Positions 35,430-47,199 of a stretch of DNA of 64,000 nucleotides are shown piece after piece. This DNA comes from Aphrophora alni (taxonomy: Eukaryota > Arthropoda > Insecta > Hemiptera > Aphrophoridae). The stretch is taken from assembly GCA_963513935.1 (NCBI GenBank), contig OY740772.1, forward strand, positions 15,222,098 to 15,286,097, in the 5' to 3' direction. The number at the start of each line of letters is the position of its first letter. Position 1 is the first letter of the stretch. Below the pieces are notes generated by a model. That model had not been told where the DNA came from, ran no database searches, and worked only from the letters and a program-made list of their open reading frames with translations. The translations under genes were made by a program, and so were the position numbers.

Positions 35430-35525
35430 ATTTTTCGGACATTTGCCATCATTTGTGAGTTAAAAATCAAAACACGACGTTTCGGGAATAAGAATCAATT
35501 CCCTTTATCAAGTGACTAAAAACTA
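35430..35525 (-). repeat. Family G repeat with hammerhead-like motif, copy 2
   Basis: On the minus strand CACTTGATAA, a GGGAAT/ATTCCC stem (35505-35483) and CGAAACGTCGTG appear in order. The flank CGGACATTTGCCATCATTTGTGAG is shared with the 15-kb copy. Confidence 0.5.
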
Positions 35526-35759
35526 AAGAAACATGATACTAGAAACTAAGCCTATGTAAGAAGTAAAATTAAATATGAATACCACCGACCTTAATATCTA
35601 AGCATGCATCCCAGAGCTAAAACTGAGATGTTAAAAAAACACACATCACGGTAACACACAACTAACGTCAAATACGTGTTGTTGTATCAAAGATACAGCA
35701 ACAAGTGACGTGGTCCAGAAGGTGTGACAAACTATTACAATTTATTAATAACCTTCATT

Positions 35760-37640
35760 TATACTTACGTTGTTTTGGAGCAAATAGTCCAAAAAAAGTT
35801 TTTCTTACTGGGTGACTAAACTTTCAACACAAATAGTTGGAAGTAATTATTTACAAATTTAACGTTTGTATTCATTTTTATTTTAGTGTATTCTACACTG
35901 ACAGTTTACTAGTAACCGGATGGTGATTTCTATATTTCAGAACTCTAAATGAAAAAAAAAAATGAATCTCAATATTATGAATTACAGTTATTAAGATACC
36001 TTTACAAAAGATGCAGAAATTTTCCTCCATTTTGTAACAGACACAAATCTACTCGACGAGATGTTTCAATACATTGAGTATACGTTACAGATGATAGCAG
36101 AGCATGGTTACGTACCACGAACCTTTGGGTTATGGGCTCAGCACGCTTCCATATTTGTGTATAAGTGTAGAAAATTTTGTTTCAATACGGTACCGAAAAT
36201 TTTGGTTCAATACCTCTTACTTATATATCGCTAACACCACTATTATAAGTTGTAAGTCAGCTGATATTTCTTTACTATGTTATTTTTATAGTTTAGATTA
36301 GGTTACGCAAATGTTATATTATTTTTTAAAAAGTCAAAAGCATTAAAAAGGTTGTTCCAACCTCAATGAACAAGTGTTTAAACTCATCTCCTTCGTTAAA
36401 ACACATTGACACATATCCTGTCAAGGTAATTTACCTTCTCAGGTAGTCCTGGCTCAGTCCTCTTACATTATCCTGGCTCATCCCCCACTTTCTTAGTTAG
36501 GTTGGTACGTAAGTTGGATTTTGTAAATTTTAGTTCCTGGTTCTCCGAAGATGCATAATTGCGAAATAGCTGTCACAATATAAAATATGTTGATTTGTAT
36601 TATTTTACATGCGAGTTATTATTTACTTTAATAAGGAATTTCACCAAGTACCGACTGTGTTTACACTTAATATAATTAAAAAGACCATTAACGAATATAT
36701 AAACTGAATTGTTTGGACCGTTTTCAATCACCTAGGAAAAAAGATAAAAGCCAGATCTAAATTACTGACTTTGTTGAACCTTTAGACTGCTTACCAATGA
36801 TAAACTTTCAGTTTACTTGACTACTTTGTGTGTCTTTATGTACTGTCTGAAGCTGCACCTGGGTCAGATTTTCTGCATTTTTCAATACAGTTAACCCAAA
36901 GAGTACATGTCCTATATTTTCCTCTTATGATGGACTAACAAATATGGGCGTGTGTGTGTGTAAGGAAGTGTGTACATCATTTATTTTAATCGAGTTTCAG
37001 TGAGGAACAAATAAATTACCTTAATTTCATGGCAGCTTTTAAACGGAAGGCTGGATGTTCCAAATTAGAATCGCTTAAGATAGCTTTTTTAAATCTGTTT
37101 TACTTTGGGATTGAAAGTCTTTCCCATATTAAGTCAAGACTTGTCAAAACATAAAAACGTGTGTTAAGGATAGTTTTGTGAAAGGAGATCTACATTAATC
37201 TGATGTGAGTTAATTAGTGGCTGAGGAAATACAGGTCATGTCCGGTATAATTACACCCGTGGAAGTTCGCAACTTGCTTTCCTACAATAACAAAAAAGTA
37301 ATATTTTATTCCAATATACGTAGTAATTCTTCAGAGTTGTGTAAAGGATTAATCAAAGATAGATTTATCTCTGTTTATTGTCTTAGCAGTGCTTTACAGT
37401 AGCGTAGTCGTATTTAAATCTAATTTCGAATATTGGTATATTTTTACCGTATCTACGGATTTAAAAAAAATTGTTATTATTTAACAATTTTTTATAACTT
37501 AATAATACTTAGTAGCTTTATAAAATGAAAACTTAAAATTTCGATTTACTAAAAACTACCTATAACGTTTTTAACCATCTCCTTCCCTTAAATGTAACAA
37601 CTAATGACACAAACAAAATGTATTGAACCACAACCCTCCA
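35760..37640. other. No recognised gene
   Basis: Mixed AT-rich DNA. Short open frames at 36104 and 37217 lack recognisable domains or supporting splice sites. Confidence 0.4.
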
Positions 37641-38000
37641 AAATTACCGATTCTGAGAACATCAATAATCAATCATGTCGTAGTTTTAAAAGACGTAATT
37701 TCTCAAAACGGTTCTACAGATTTTATTAAAATTTAGATGAAATTACACAAATTAGGTGTAAAATTGTAAATGAACGTAAATTACAGTTCAGAAATAAGTG
37801 GCTAAAAATCAGTTACAACATTTTTAATCACCCTCCCCCTTTTCTTCTAAAATTTAGCATCTAAGGACACAAACATAATGTATTGAACCTCATCCCTCCA
37901 AAATTACCGATTCGTAGAAATGAATTTAAATTACCAAAAATTTATCGCAAAATTATATTGAAAGATCATAATTTTCTACTGTAAAAAAATAATGTTGCTG
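37640..38000 (-). repeat. Family A repeat fragments, partially duplicated
   Basis: GTAATTTCTCAAAACGGTTCTACAGATTTTATT marks the orientation. The phrase AATGTATTGAACC-CA-CCCTCCAAAATTACCGATTC occurs twice (37619 and 37878), showing a local duplication. Confidence 0.5.
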
Positions 38001-38249
38001 AAATTTGAGGATTTTGTATTACTTTAAATAAAAAATACTGTGACACTGCTAAAATTACTCATTAATGGTTATTTTCAGAATTTAATGGCCGTAACTTTTT
38101 TTTTTTTTAATTGAATAGAACTACTTAGTTAATTAAGATTTCTACATAAATATATAATACTATTCCATCTAGAACTACACCGAGAAAAATGAAGAAAGCT
38201 ATTAAAAACAATCGCTAAATAAGTATTAATAATCAGTATTAGATTGGTT

Positions 38250-38470
38250 AGGTTAGGTTACGTTATGTTGCCAAGTAAAGCCGAGATGCTGACACGAGCG
38301 AAGCGAATAGAGACTAGCCGACGTCAAGTAATGATAGACACAATACGAGTCTCAGAAAACTTATGTAACAACTGTTTTAAACAAACTCTACAGACACCCC
38401 TTGATCTACCAATACAATTTAACATTTCCTACATGGCCCCAGGTACCAACTTTTCGGCGGTACATTTTTG
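38250..38470. repeat. Family E repeat
   Basis: GCTGACACGAGCGAAGCGAATAG and ACAACTGTTTTAAACAAACTCTACAGACACC match the 11.3-kb unit. The 75-codon open frame starting in a GGTTAGGTTAGGTTA tract is repeat sequence. Confidence 0.5.
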
Positions 38471-39084
38471 AGGATTTGTCTGTATTGTTTTCACTTGTTA
38501 ACAACAGTTGATTCACTCTCGAAACTTCGTGATAATTTTCCTAATAAACTATATTAATGATGTGAACAATCCATTATCAATTAACTTTAAACTACAAATC
38601 GCTTAAACTTGTTCCAATGACCTTCAGTGTACAATACACGATCTTGAATCTAGATCTCTCTATGACGGCAGCTCGATCTACATTCCAAATGTTGGCTAAA
38701 ATTAAACCAGGTTATATTTAGAACAACATTCAAATTTAGATCAAACACTTCGCTGAGTGCACGAGTCGGGAATGCAGATCAAAGAGTCTATTCAGCACAT
38801 ACTGATGACGACATGGGTCACGTGACTTACGAGACGATTAAAAAAGCAAAAGTTGCAGTAATTTTAACAGACTGCTTTGAAATCCAATCTGACCACAAAG
38901 AAACAGACCTCGCTCCAAATAATAAATCGTTCTTACAGACACAACGTGGCGACTGTCTAGCGAGCGAAGTGTCAACAATATACATAGGCCAAGTAGTAAG
39001 AGTAAATAATATTACAGCTACTGTAAACTGGAACAAAACACCACTTACAAGAAAAATTAGATAAAACTTTGTTCACGTCCCCAA

Positions 39085-40195
39085 AACAATGTCACCAAAA
39101 TTGTCAGTTCATTAGCTACCAGTTAAAAAGGAAAATGAACCATGAGCGGCTTCTTTGAAAAAATAAGTTCTACACATGTGCAACAAATACCTCAAGGTAA
39201 ATCGTATTGGATTAAAATCGAAAATTTCAACTAAATCGGTAGATCTGATTTTGAGAATTTCCGTTTCTATAAGAACCCCATGGAATATTTGCTCTTTTTT
39301 ATCGGTGTTGTATTTTATATAAGGGTGACCACTGCACTGCAACCTTTATAGATTTAGGTGTGCCCCTTTCACTCATTCTGAAACGCTTAGTTACGTACTA
39401 CTTTCCAATCCCACAACCACCATAAACTGAAGGAGATTTAGAGAGGGGTAGATCTTCCACGTCTTATTGGTATTTACCCAAAGTTCTTCCTCTTTTAATA
39501 GCTACCGCCTCGCAGTCTAGGTGATGGGAGGTTTCTCACTCTCCTTGCAGTATCTTAGGTCGTTCTATCCTTTAGAACAAACTTCCCGAGATATCCTCCA
39601 AGTGTGACCGTAAGGAAGCCCATTAGAAGTCTTGATCTATTCTTGCATAGACTAATGCACGTTCTGGATCTCTTACGGTCGTAGTTTCCGTGCATCTGCT
39701 TACCTCACCTCAATCCTTTTGTTTATTTCCAGAGTTTCGACCTACTGGCTTCTTCACCTCTTCTGAGTCTCATCTTAAACAAGTTTTCTCCTAGTCTACA
39801 AATTGCTTCTTCCTACGAATGAGGTGGATACTATTTTTTATCGGTACGTCACGAATCGGTTTTCTTAGAGAAATCGCAACCTATGTTTTGTTTGAGGTAT
39901 TAGCTGCTATATTTGAACAACATTTGCTCTATATCGTTTAAACTGATTTTTTAAATCTTTTATTGCAGTTATCCTATATATCACAAATTTTGAGTTGTAA
40001 CAATACAAAGCAAAGTTCAAAAATATGATAAAATACCCCACACACAAAATTTAAACGCGTTTGTATCGTAGAGACAGAGACAGACAGACATAAAAAAATC
40101 AACTGTTTAGACGCAGAGCTCCTCAAGTCAGATATATTTTTGGCACATCAAATAACTTTCTCTACACTAAGTACATGTGAGAAGGTATAAAGTAA
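39085..40195 (+). repeat. Family A repeat split by a LINE fragment
   Basis: The left part (39085-39340) has GATTTTGAGAATTTCCGTTTCTATAAGAACCCC. The right part (39850-40195) has the right end ACTTTCTCTACACTAAGTACATGTGAGAAGG. A LINE remnant lies between. Confidence 0.65.
39390..39840 (-). mobile_element. LINE C-terminal (CCHC-like) remnant inserted in a family A copy
   Basis: On the minus strand frames near 39650-39480 give GLPYGHTWRI, then DLRYCKESEKP, then ETSHHLDCEAVAIKRGRTLG. This is the layout of the LTGH-x-L ... C-x-x-C-x-x-E-x-E-T-x-x-H-x-L-x-x-C-x-A-x-x-x-R block at the end of many insect LINE ORF2 proteins. It is broken by frameshifts. It separates the two halves of the family A copy 39085-40195, so it inserted later. 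Confidence 0.5.
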
Positions 40196-40419
40196 TAGAT
40201 TATGGTTGTTACTCATTGGAATTACAGAGATAGTATAAATATTACAACTGCACCAATCTATGCTGTCTGTCTTAATTTAAAAACGACTCATCCAAGTGAC
40301 GTGTCAATAGATCGAACTTTCACTGGATCGACAGATGGTGATAAGTTCGGGAATTCCCATCCTTGCGGTTGCAAGTCTGCAAACTAGTAGCGGGACATTA
40401 GGTCATTATGAGAAGTCAA

Positions 40420-40720
40420 AACCCTGACATTATATTTGTATTGTCCCAAATACACAAAAAATAAAGTATTAACAAAAACTAACTTGGGGCAAAAACTATC
40501 GAGTTGAATTTTTAATGTTTTGTTAATATTATGAGTGGGGTATCAATTAAAACTACAACATGCTGATTACGAATGTGTGTGTTTATTTGATGATGAAATT
40601 TATATGTTGGCACTATAGGGTGCTTAAAAGATTTCGACTTTATAACAATAACTGTCTATATGTCTGAATCGTATGGTTTAACTAAACGCTGACCCTTTTA
40701 TTGTTGTTTTTTTGTCAATT
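40420..40720 (+). repeat. Family B repeat fragment
   Basis: GAGTGGGGTATCAATTAAAACTACAACATGCTGATTACGAATGTG and GATGATGAAATTTATATGTTGGC identify the right half of family B. Confidence 0.6.
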
Positions 40721-40724
40721 ATTC

Positions 40725-40960
40725 ATTAAAATATTTTTTCATTTGTGATTTTGCACACGAATTTGATACATATTTACCTTTTAATAAAATTTACACTTAT
40801 ATTTAGGTGATTTAATGTTCAAAATTAAACTAATTCTGTAGAGCCGTTTTTGATAAATTACGTCTTTTACGACGCCATGACTATTATTTTCAACAACTCA
40901 CGAACCGATTTTGTTGAGATGGTGACAGAAAACTTATAAAAAAGTTTTTTTTTATTAGTT
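40725..40960 (+). repeat. Family A repeat fragment
   Basis: Blocks CAATTATTCATTAAAATATTTTTTCATTTGTGATTTTGCACACG and GATAAATTACGTCTTTTACGACGCC identify it; each block shows family-typical spacing. A family B fragment directly precedes it. Confidence 0.6.
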
Positions 40961-41441
40961 GGTTGTGTAGAAACTACTATTAGGAAAGATTTTAAAAAAC
41001 AGTTAAAAATTTACTCTGAGATTTCCTTATTACGTCATCACACATTTGATCACACCATATGACGTCACAATGCTAGATCACGTGACTACAGATACCATAC
41101 AAATTACCTGACTTATCTTCTTAAACAATAACTTGCACAACATTGTATAACTTATAACGCAAAACATGGCGTTATGCAATGAGCGGGACAGTATAACGGC
41201 TAAATGAAATACCGGGTGACTAAAAAGTATTCTTACGTTGTCCTACAATGTTTACCTTCTCACATAGTATAGAGATAGTTATGTGATGAGTCAAAGAATC
41301 AATGTTTAGTGTTTTATAGATTTATCCGTTGTGTCTGTTTAAGAAGAGAACCGCCACTCGTAAACTATAAACCACTCGTCTATTAAGTAACTTTTAATTA
41401 TATAATTTATCCTACCTATAACGTCTTTCAAGGTTAAAAGT

Positions 41442-41850
41442 GGTTAGGTTAGGTTAGGTAAGGTTAGGTTAGGTTAGGTAAGGTTAGGTTCGGTTAGGTT
41501 AGGTAAGGTAAGGTTTGGTAATGTTGGGTTCGGTATGGTTAGGTTAGGTTCGGTTAGGTAAGGTTAGGTAAGGTTAGGTTAGGTTCGGTTAGGTAAGGTT
41601 AGGTTAGGTTAGGTAAGGTTAGGTTAGGTTAGGTTAGGTAAGGTTAGGTAAGGTTAGGTTCGGTTAGGTTAGGTAAGGTTAGGTTAGGTAAGGTAATGTT
41701 AGGTTCGGTTAGGTTAGGTTAGGTAAGGTTAGGTTCGGTTAGGTTAGGTAAGGTTAGGTAAGGTTAGGTTAGGTTAGGTAAGGTTAGGTTAGGTAAGGTT
41801 AGGTTAGGTTAGGTTAGGTTAGGTTAGGTTAGGTTAGGTTAGGTTAGGTG
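41442..41850 (+). repeat. Interstitial (TTAGG)n telomeric-type array
   Basis: About 82 five-base units make 409 bp. Most are TTAGG, the standard arthropod telomere unit. Variants TAAGG and TTCGG are frequent; TTTGG, TTGGG, TATGG and TAATG are rare. Variants cluster and recur in register, which points to local slippage after degeneration rather than fresh telomerase addition. The flanks are ordinary AT-rich DNA, so this is interstitial. Confidence 0.95.
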
Positions 41851-42399
41851 TATATCGCCCAACTGCTGAATGTGCAGTGCTCTAAGCGAAAACTTGTAGA
41901 CTGGTTTTATTCAAATTCGATATGTAGGTTATTTTGGTCATATGAATATGATAAGTATTGTTCCTCACATACAATACTTTTATAATTACAAAAACAAAAT
42001 AACAATTAATAACTTAGCAAATATTTAAGTGTTCTAATTAACAATTAACACCTCGATGTCACAAACATGTTTGAGGTAATGTTAAAAAAATAACATAATT
42101 ACCAGGTTCAGAAAACATAAGTAACAAATGTTTTAAATAAACTTAAGCAAAAACCTTGGATCTATCATTACAAATAAATATTTTTTACAAGAAACTATTT
42201 TTTCGCTGCAAATAACTTTTTAGGTTTCCTGAGGCTATCAAATCTAAAGATCAATCAAAAAACAGAAGTCGAAATTTCTTACGATTTTCAAAACCTACCC
42301 TATACTTTGTAAACCGAATAAGTAACACCAATTTGATCGTAAAGAGACACCTCTTGACTTGAAATAGCATTATAATACAGTTCGTAAGATGTAGCCATA

Positions 42400-43010
42400 C
42401 CTCCATCACTGAGATGCGCAGTCGTCCCTGCGCCGGTGGGTGTAGTGGGGGAAACACTTAGTCTTGCAGTGAGTCTTGTACTGTGCGTTTCAAAAACATT
42501 GGTTTGTTGTGTTGTGATAGAAGGTGAAAACGTCATGTAGAAAGGTGGGAGTAAAGTCATCCATAGTCAATCTCACGAAATTATACCAAATGTGTATAGT
42601 TTTATGAAACAAGAAGCTGAGAACGGAGGAGTTATTAATTAAACGAATATGAGTTTAAATACCAAATTTAATAAAACTCGAATTTTTAAAAAGTAGTAAA
42701 AACTTTTTTAATTTGCCACCACTTTGAAATTAATATAATAATTTTTCTGATCAGTAAATTTGTCTAATTGTTTGTAAATCTGAGCCTAAATACCAAATTG
42801 AAAAACTATTAATTTTTTGAAAATACGCAGCTATTTTGACATTTTTCTGGTTAGAAAGTTTCTCCAAATTGTTTTTATATACAAAACAAAGACGACAAAC
42901 ACATGACAGACGTTGTCAGCGGAATGGAGCTGAGTCAATGTCTTATCAGTAGTAGTAGTTATGACATCACTTCTCCTCCGGCCTGCAACTTCCCCTAACG
43001 CGCATAATGA
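42400..43010. repeat. Family C dispersed repeat, copy 2
   Basis: This is the second copy of the 3215-3815 sequence. The block between GTCTTGCAGTGAG and GTACTGTGCGTTTC is shorter here. Copies are diverged by substitutions and small indels, so both are old. Confidence 0.75.
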
Positions 43011-43422
43011 AAGTACAGGCTACACCATACAAACTGTAGTCTGATTTCAATATTTAATATTATTATCTTAACGCATACGTCATACAGAAACACTCAAAAT
43101 AAATTATCGTAAGTTTATGACCTGTGTTCTAGAAAAACCATTGCCCTAGATGATCCTTTAATGTCTAAAACAATGCTAGCCAATCAGTTATGCACAATAA
43201 AAACCAATTAAATACTTTTTTATTGATAAGATTATCTGTATGATTGATAACTTATCATTGTGGCAATATTTCGAGCCGAGTCTTAAAAAGTCACGACTTA
43301 TCATTAAAGGAACAACAATAATGTATTTGTAAATAGAGAAGGAATTTTTCTGAGAGTGGTGTCTTATACCGGAAAATTAGCATGACTTTGGAAAATCTGT
43401 GAACAGACCGATTCTTTATTTT

Positions 43423-44318
43423 GTAACATTCACTTTTTATTAGTCTAGCCCTAGCCGACCAATGGTTTTGCCTGCTAAGGCATTGACGAGACTGTATTAC
43501 AGATTGAAGAAAATGAAAACCAGAGATCCTTAAAAACTAGATGGTGGGAGTTAGGATACAATGAATGGGAGGGTGGGGAATTACCCGACCTGGGCAATGA
43601 CCATAGGAATAGGAACAATACAGAATGGGAAAACCAGTTAATTGTTCTAGGTACAAATAACTTTTAAGGTTTTACCAAGGAAGAATTATACAAATCTAAC
43701 TGATCATTTAAAACTAAAGTAGGATTACAGTATCTTATTCTTTAACTTCTAAGCTCTCCAAAGCATTCAATTTCCTACCTTTATTATCAAAATGTAATAT
43801 TTTAAAATCTACATTAAAAAACTGGAATCTTCATATCCTAACCGCCAACTTCTTTCATGTTCACTGAATCTAGATTTAAAATTACGTCCTGTAATTTGAC
43901 CTACATAACATGAATTACAGATTTTGCAAGTTATCTTATATACGCCACTTCTCAACATTTTGTTAATTTTATCTTTAGAATTATTTAAAATCTTACCTAA
44001 ACTATTACTGCAATAAAATGCCGGCCTACACTCTGTTTCCTTATTTAAAATATTTCCAACTTTTTGGCTAACATTTCCTAGATAGTTAACTTTCCGTCAT
44101 TTAGCGCTATTTTAAACTAAAGTTGGAAAAATAAGTTGACTTACACTCATCTTAAGTTTTTTCTTTAACATTCATTGTATCCTAACTCCCACCATCTAGT
44201 TTTTAAGGTTCTCTGTTTTTTTTTCATTTTTCTTCGGTCTGTAATACAGCCTCGTCAATGCCTTAGCAGGCTAAACCACTGGTCGGCTAGACTAATAAAA
44301 AGTGGATGTAACAAAATA
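43423..44318 (-). mobile_element. Penelope-like element remnant flanked by ~150-bp inverted arms
   Basis: The centre, minus strand about 44090-43810, reads VSQKVGNILNKETECRPAF, GKILNNSKDKI, then SGVYKITCKICNSCYVGQ and NFKSRFSEH. The SGVYKI-C--C---YVGQT-R-FK-R--EH pattern is the GIY-YIG endonuclease that ends Penelope-like retroelements. The catalytic GVY and YVGQ motifs are still readable. The left arm (43423-43575) and right arm (44170-44318) are inverted copies of one ~150-bp sequence; both share the block TTTTTATTAGTCTAG (or its complement), GCCTGCTAAGGCATTGACGAG and a TGGTGGGAGTTAGGATACAA core. Inverted terminal pseudo-repeats are known in Penelope elements. No RT domain is present between the arms. 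Confidence 0.7.
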
Positions 44319-44569
44319 TAAAATTGTGTTTTGTTATCTTTAAACATGGAATTCCACAAAGAACCTTCGGTCTCAACAGTAATGAAAAATAAAAGACCGA
44401 TTCTTGTTTACTTTTTGAAATATACCTAGTATAGAGAAAATAATGTAAGAGGAGAACGAAATATATAGCAATAATATGTTTTAAGTTTCGCTGAGGAAAA
44501 AAAAAAGAGTTTTTAGATTGATGTAAAAGTATCTGCAGTAAGTGGCTCTACAACTCAAACACGTGGATT

Positions 44570-44990
44570 GATTATCAAATTTGTTACGTGAATATATTTT
44601 GGTCATATTTAGGGACTTAATCATTTTTTGATAACTCAAAATTATGGAGTAGTTTCCATAAAGAAAAAACAAAAAAAATTTTTTCAAAATCGGCTGTTAG
44701 ATAAAATTTTGTCAAATGTTACTTCTAACAAAACGTTATGTTTCTACGTTTATATCTCTCTAAAAATGTTGGTTAATGAGTTATCGGTAAAAAATCAATA
44801 AATACGTTTTGGGACTGTTATAAATACGAAATTTATCAAATTGGCTCTAACGATTTCGTTCAAATTTTAGTGAAATGTCTGGATTATGACTTAAACCCTC
44901 GGACGAAATCGCAAATAAGAAAATATTACATTTCATGAATAATAACTTGATTGTAATCTAATACAATTTACTCCAAGGACATGTTTACGA
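44570..44990 (-). repeat. Family A repeat fragment
   Basis: Reversed copy with TCTCTCTAAAAATGTTGGTTAATGAGTTATCGGT and TTTATCAAATTGGCTCTAACGATTTCGTTCAAATTTTAGTGAAATG. Reversed family B sequence follows. Confidence 0.6.
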
Positions 44991-44999
44991 CACAGAGGA

Positions 45000-45700
45000 A
45001 ATAAGTTTATAAAGGACACGCGCGTTAAATTATAACGGTCCTTGGTTTTACCTATGGGGCCCTAATAAGGAGGAATTAATGAAAATACAATCCAACTATT
45101 AATGGCTATTGAATTGTTTGTCTCGCCCCTCATAAAAACTGCTTTTAAAACTTATACGCTAATCATTCCTTATTGTGTGGTTAAATTAAGTTGTAATCGT
45201 CATACAAAAAACTACAATATATGATTTCGCACTGTAATTAAATTTTCTAATACAAATAATTTTATTTTTGCATTTGTAGGTGACGCTGTGTTCATGTTAG
45301 AGGGGAGGGCAATTTATAATCGTCATACAAAATACTATAATATATGATTTCGCTCTGCAATTTAATTTCAAATCCAAATAATTTTTTTTTTAGTTTTCTA
45401 GGTCACTCTGTGTTCAAGTTAGAGAGGGGAGACATGATATCTGACACATTAAATTTATTATTTTCATCAAATAAAAATACATATTCGTAATCAGAATAAT
45501 TTTTACTTTGATACCCCCACACATAATATTTCAAGAAAACAAAATTTTAACTCCAGATTTTTCCAATTTGTGGGACAATACAAACAACATAAATGCAAAG
45601 TTCTAATTTATCGTCTTGTCTGTGTAGACGGGTTGCGACTTATAGACAGAAAGACGGACAGACCCGCACGTGAAATTGTAAGAGTCCTTGATCTATCTGT
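45000..45700 (-). repeat. Family B repeat, reversed, with internal duplication
   Basis: The phrase AATATATGATTTCGC-CTG-AATT-AATTTC-AAT-CAAATAATTTT occurs twice (about 45220 and 45340), so part of the unit is tandemly doubled, as in the 6-kb copy. Confidence 0.6.
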
Positions 45701-45949
45701 GCGCGCGAACCCTTCGCTACTATCTTGGCAGAAAACATACTGATGGGGAGCCTATGGTGAAAGTGAGGGTCTATAATCTATCACCGGCAACGAAGGTTTC
45801 GACTGAAAACACCCATGTTTTTAGAAAAGAGCCCCCGCACCCCCTCTCGCCTTAAAACCCAACCAACCACCAGCCTGCGCGCACAGTTAAACGGTCGTAC
45901 TATACCTACGGACCCTAAAAACCAAAAAATGTAATATCGGTATATGACG

Positions 45950-46530
45950 TCAAAAAGTGAAAAAACTGTGACCACTGTCTTTGAGAAAACATTTAAGACT
46001 TAAATAACGCATAAATGTGTCCTCAGCGTCAATATGATTAGAATAGAACTTTTAATAAAAGCGATTCTTTAAGATAAGATATCATTAAAATTTTTTGTCA
46101 ATCATTCATGAACCGTAATATGTTTTTCCTTGCGGATTTTCACGCGTATTTGAGTAATTAATCTTTACATTACATTAAAATTTGAGAGAAATCTGTTGTG
46201 TCATTTTTGAGAAATTACGTTTTTCATCACAGCCATATATGTACGATTTTTGTATTTACGGCATTTTTTGAGAAATGGCAAGGAATACATTTAGTTTGCC
46301 TTAGAGGTTATGCTTGAGCAAAATTTATTGAGAAAATACTAATTTTCTGTTTTTTTCTTTTATGGGAAGTTCTTCAAAAATGTGAGCTTTCAAAAAATAA
46401 GAAAAACAACCCGAGTTACGGCTAGAAACGCCCACAATCCAAATTTGACTGAAATTGGCAATCGTTTAGCAGTTTACAGTATTGTTCGTTTACTTTTATG
46501 GTCTCAGGGGGCCTCAAACCGGATGTATTG
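45950..46530 (+). repeat. Family A repeat
   Basis: It contains the single ATAAATGTGTCCTCAGCGT block that is amplified in the 22.5-kb minisatellite, then ATTTTTGAGAAATTACGTTTTTCATCACAGCC. Confidence 0.6.
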
Positions 46531-47199
46531 GCAAAAAACTAAATCTTTTTTTAACTCACAACTACGTACATACAAGAAAAAGTGAGAGAGGAAACAGGAG
46601 GGTTAAAATGTTTCACATTAGTATTCCAAATTGGAAACTCATTGCGTAGGTTTACAAACGACGCAGGAATGTAACAGACCTCAGTCACTAGCAAACTATT
46701 GTTCTAAAATTAACACGATTGTGTAATCAAAGTTCTTAGAAACACCAGCTTGTGCAATGAGTGTTCTCTATATTCGAAGCAAAGAAACCTATATAACTTA
46801 TCAACTTTCGTTAAAATACAGTATTTGATACTTTCAGTTAATTGGAAGTAGTCTAAAAATGTAAAACTGCTCCTATAAGAAAGTGATTCAGGAAAACATT
46901 TCCCAATTTAATATAACATTAAACATTTATTATGCACAGAAATTAAGTAAAACTACATTAGCTGTATAGAAAAACTCTGAACAGCTGACAATAGTAGTTG
47001 TTGCCGTTGCTATGGTGATGTGTTATTTCTTTGTTTACTTACCTTTTCACTAGTGGAAAATCTTTACTATTTTTGTTGAAAACAAATTTACTATCAATAA
47101 TTACAAGAAACTTAAATAAATCTTTAGGGAAATTAAGTGAAAATCAAAATAACTCATAAGATAAGTTGGAGGTACCCTCCTGCATTCAAACAGTTTATG

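Noticed and set aside
41442..41850. True chromosome end
   Set aside because: The array is short, degenerate and flanked on both sides by ordinary interspersed repeats, with genes more than 9 kb further on.
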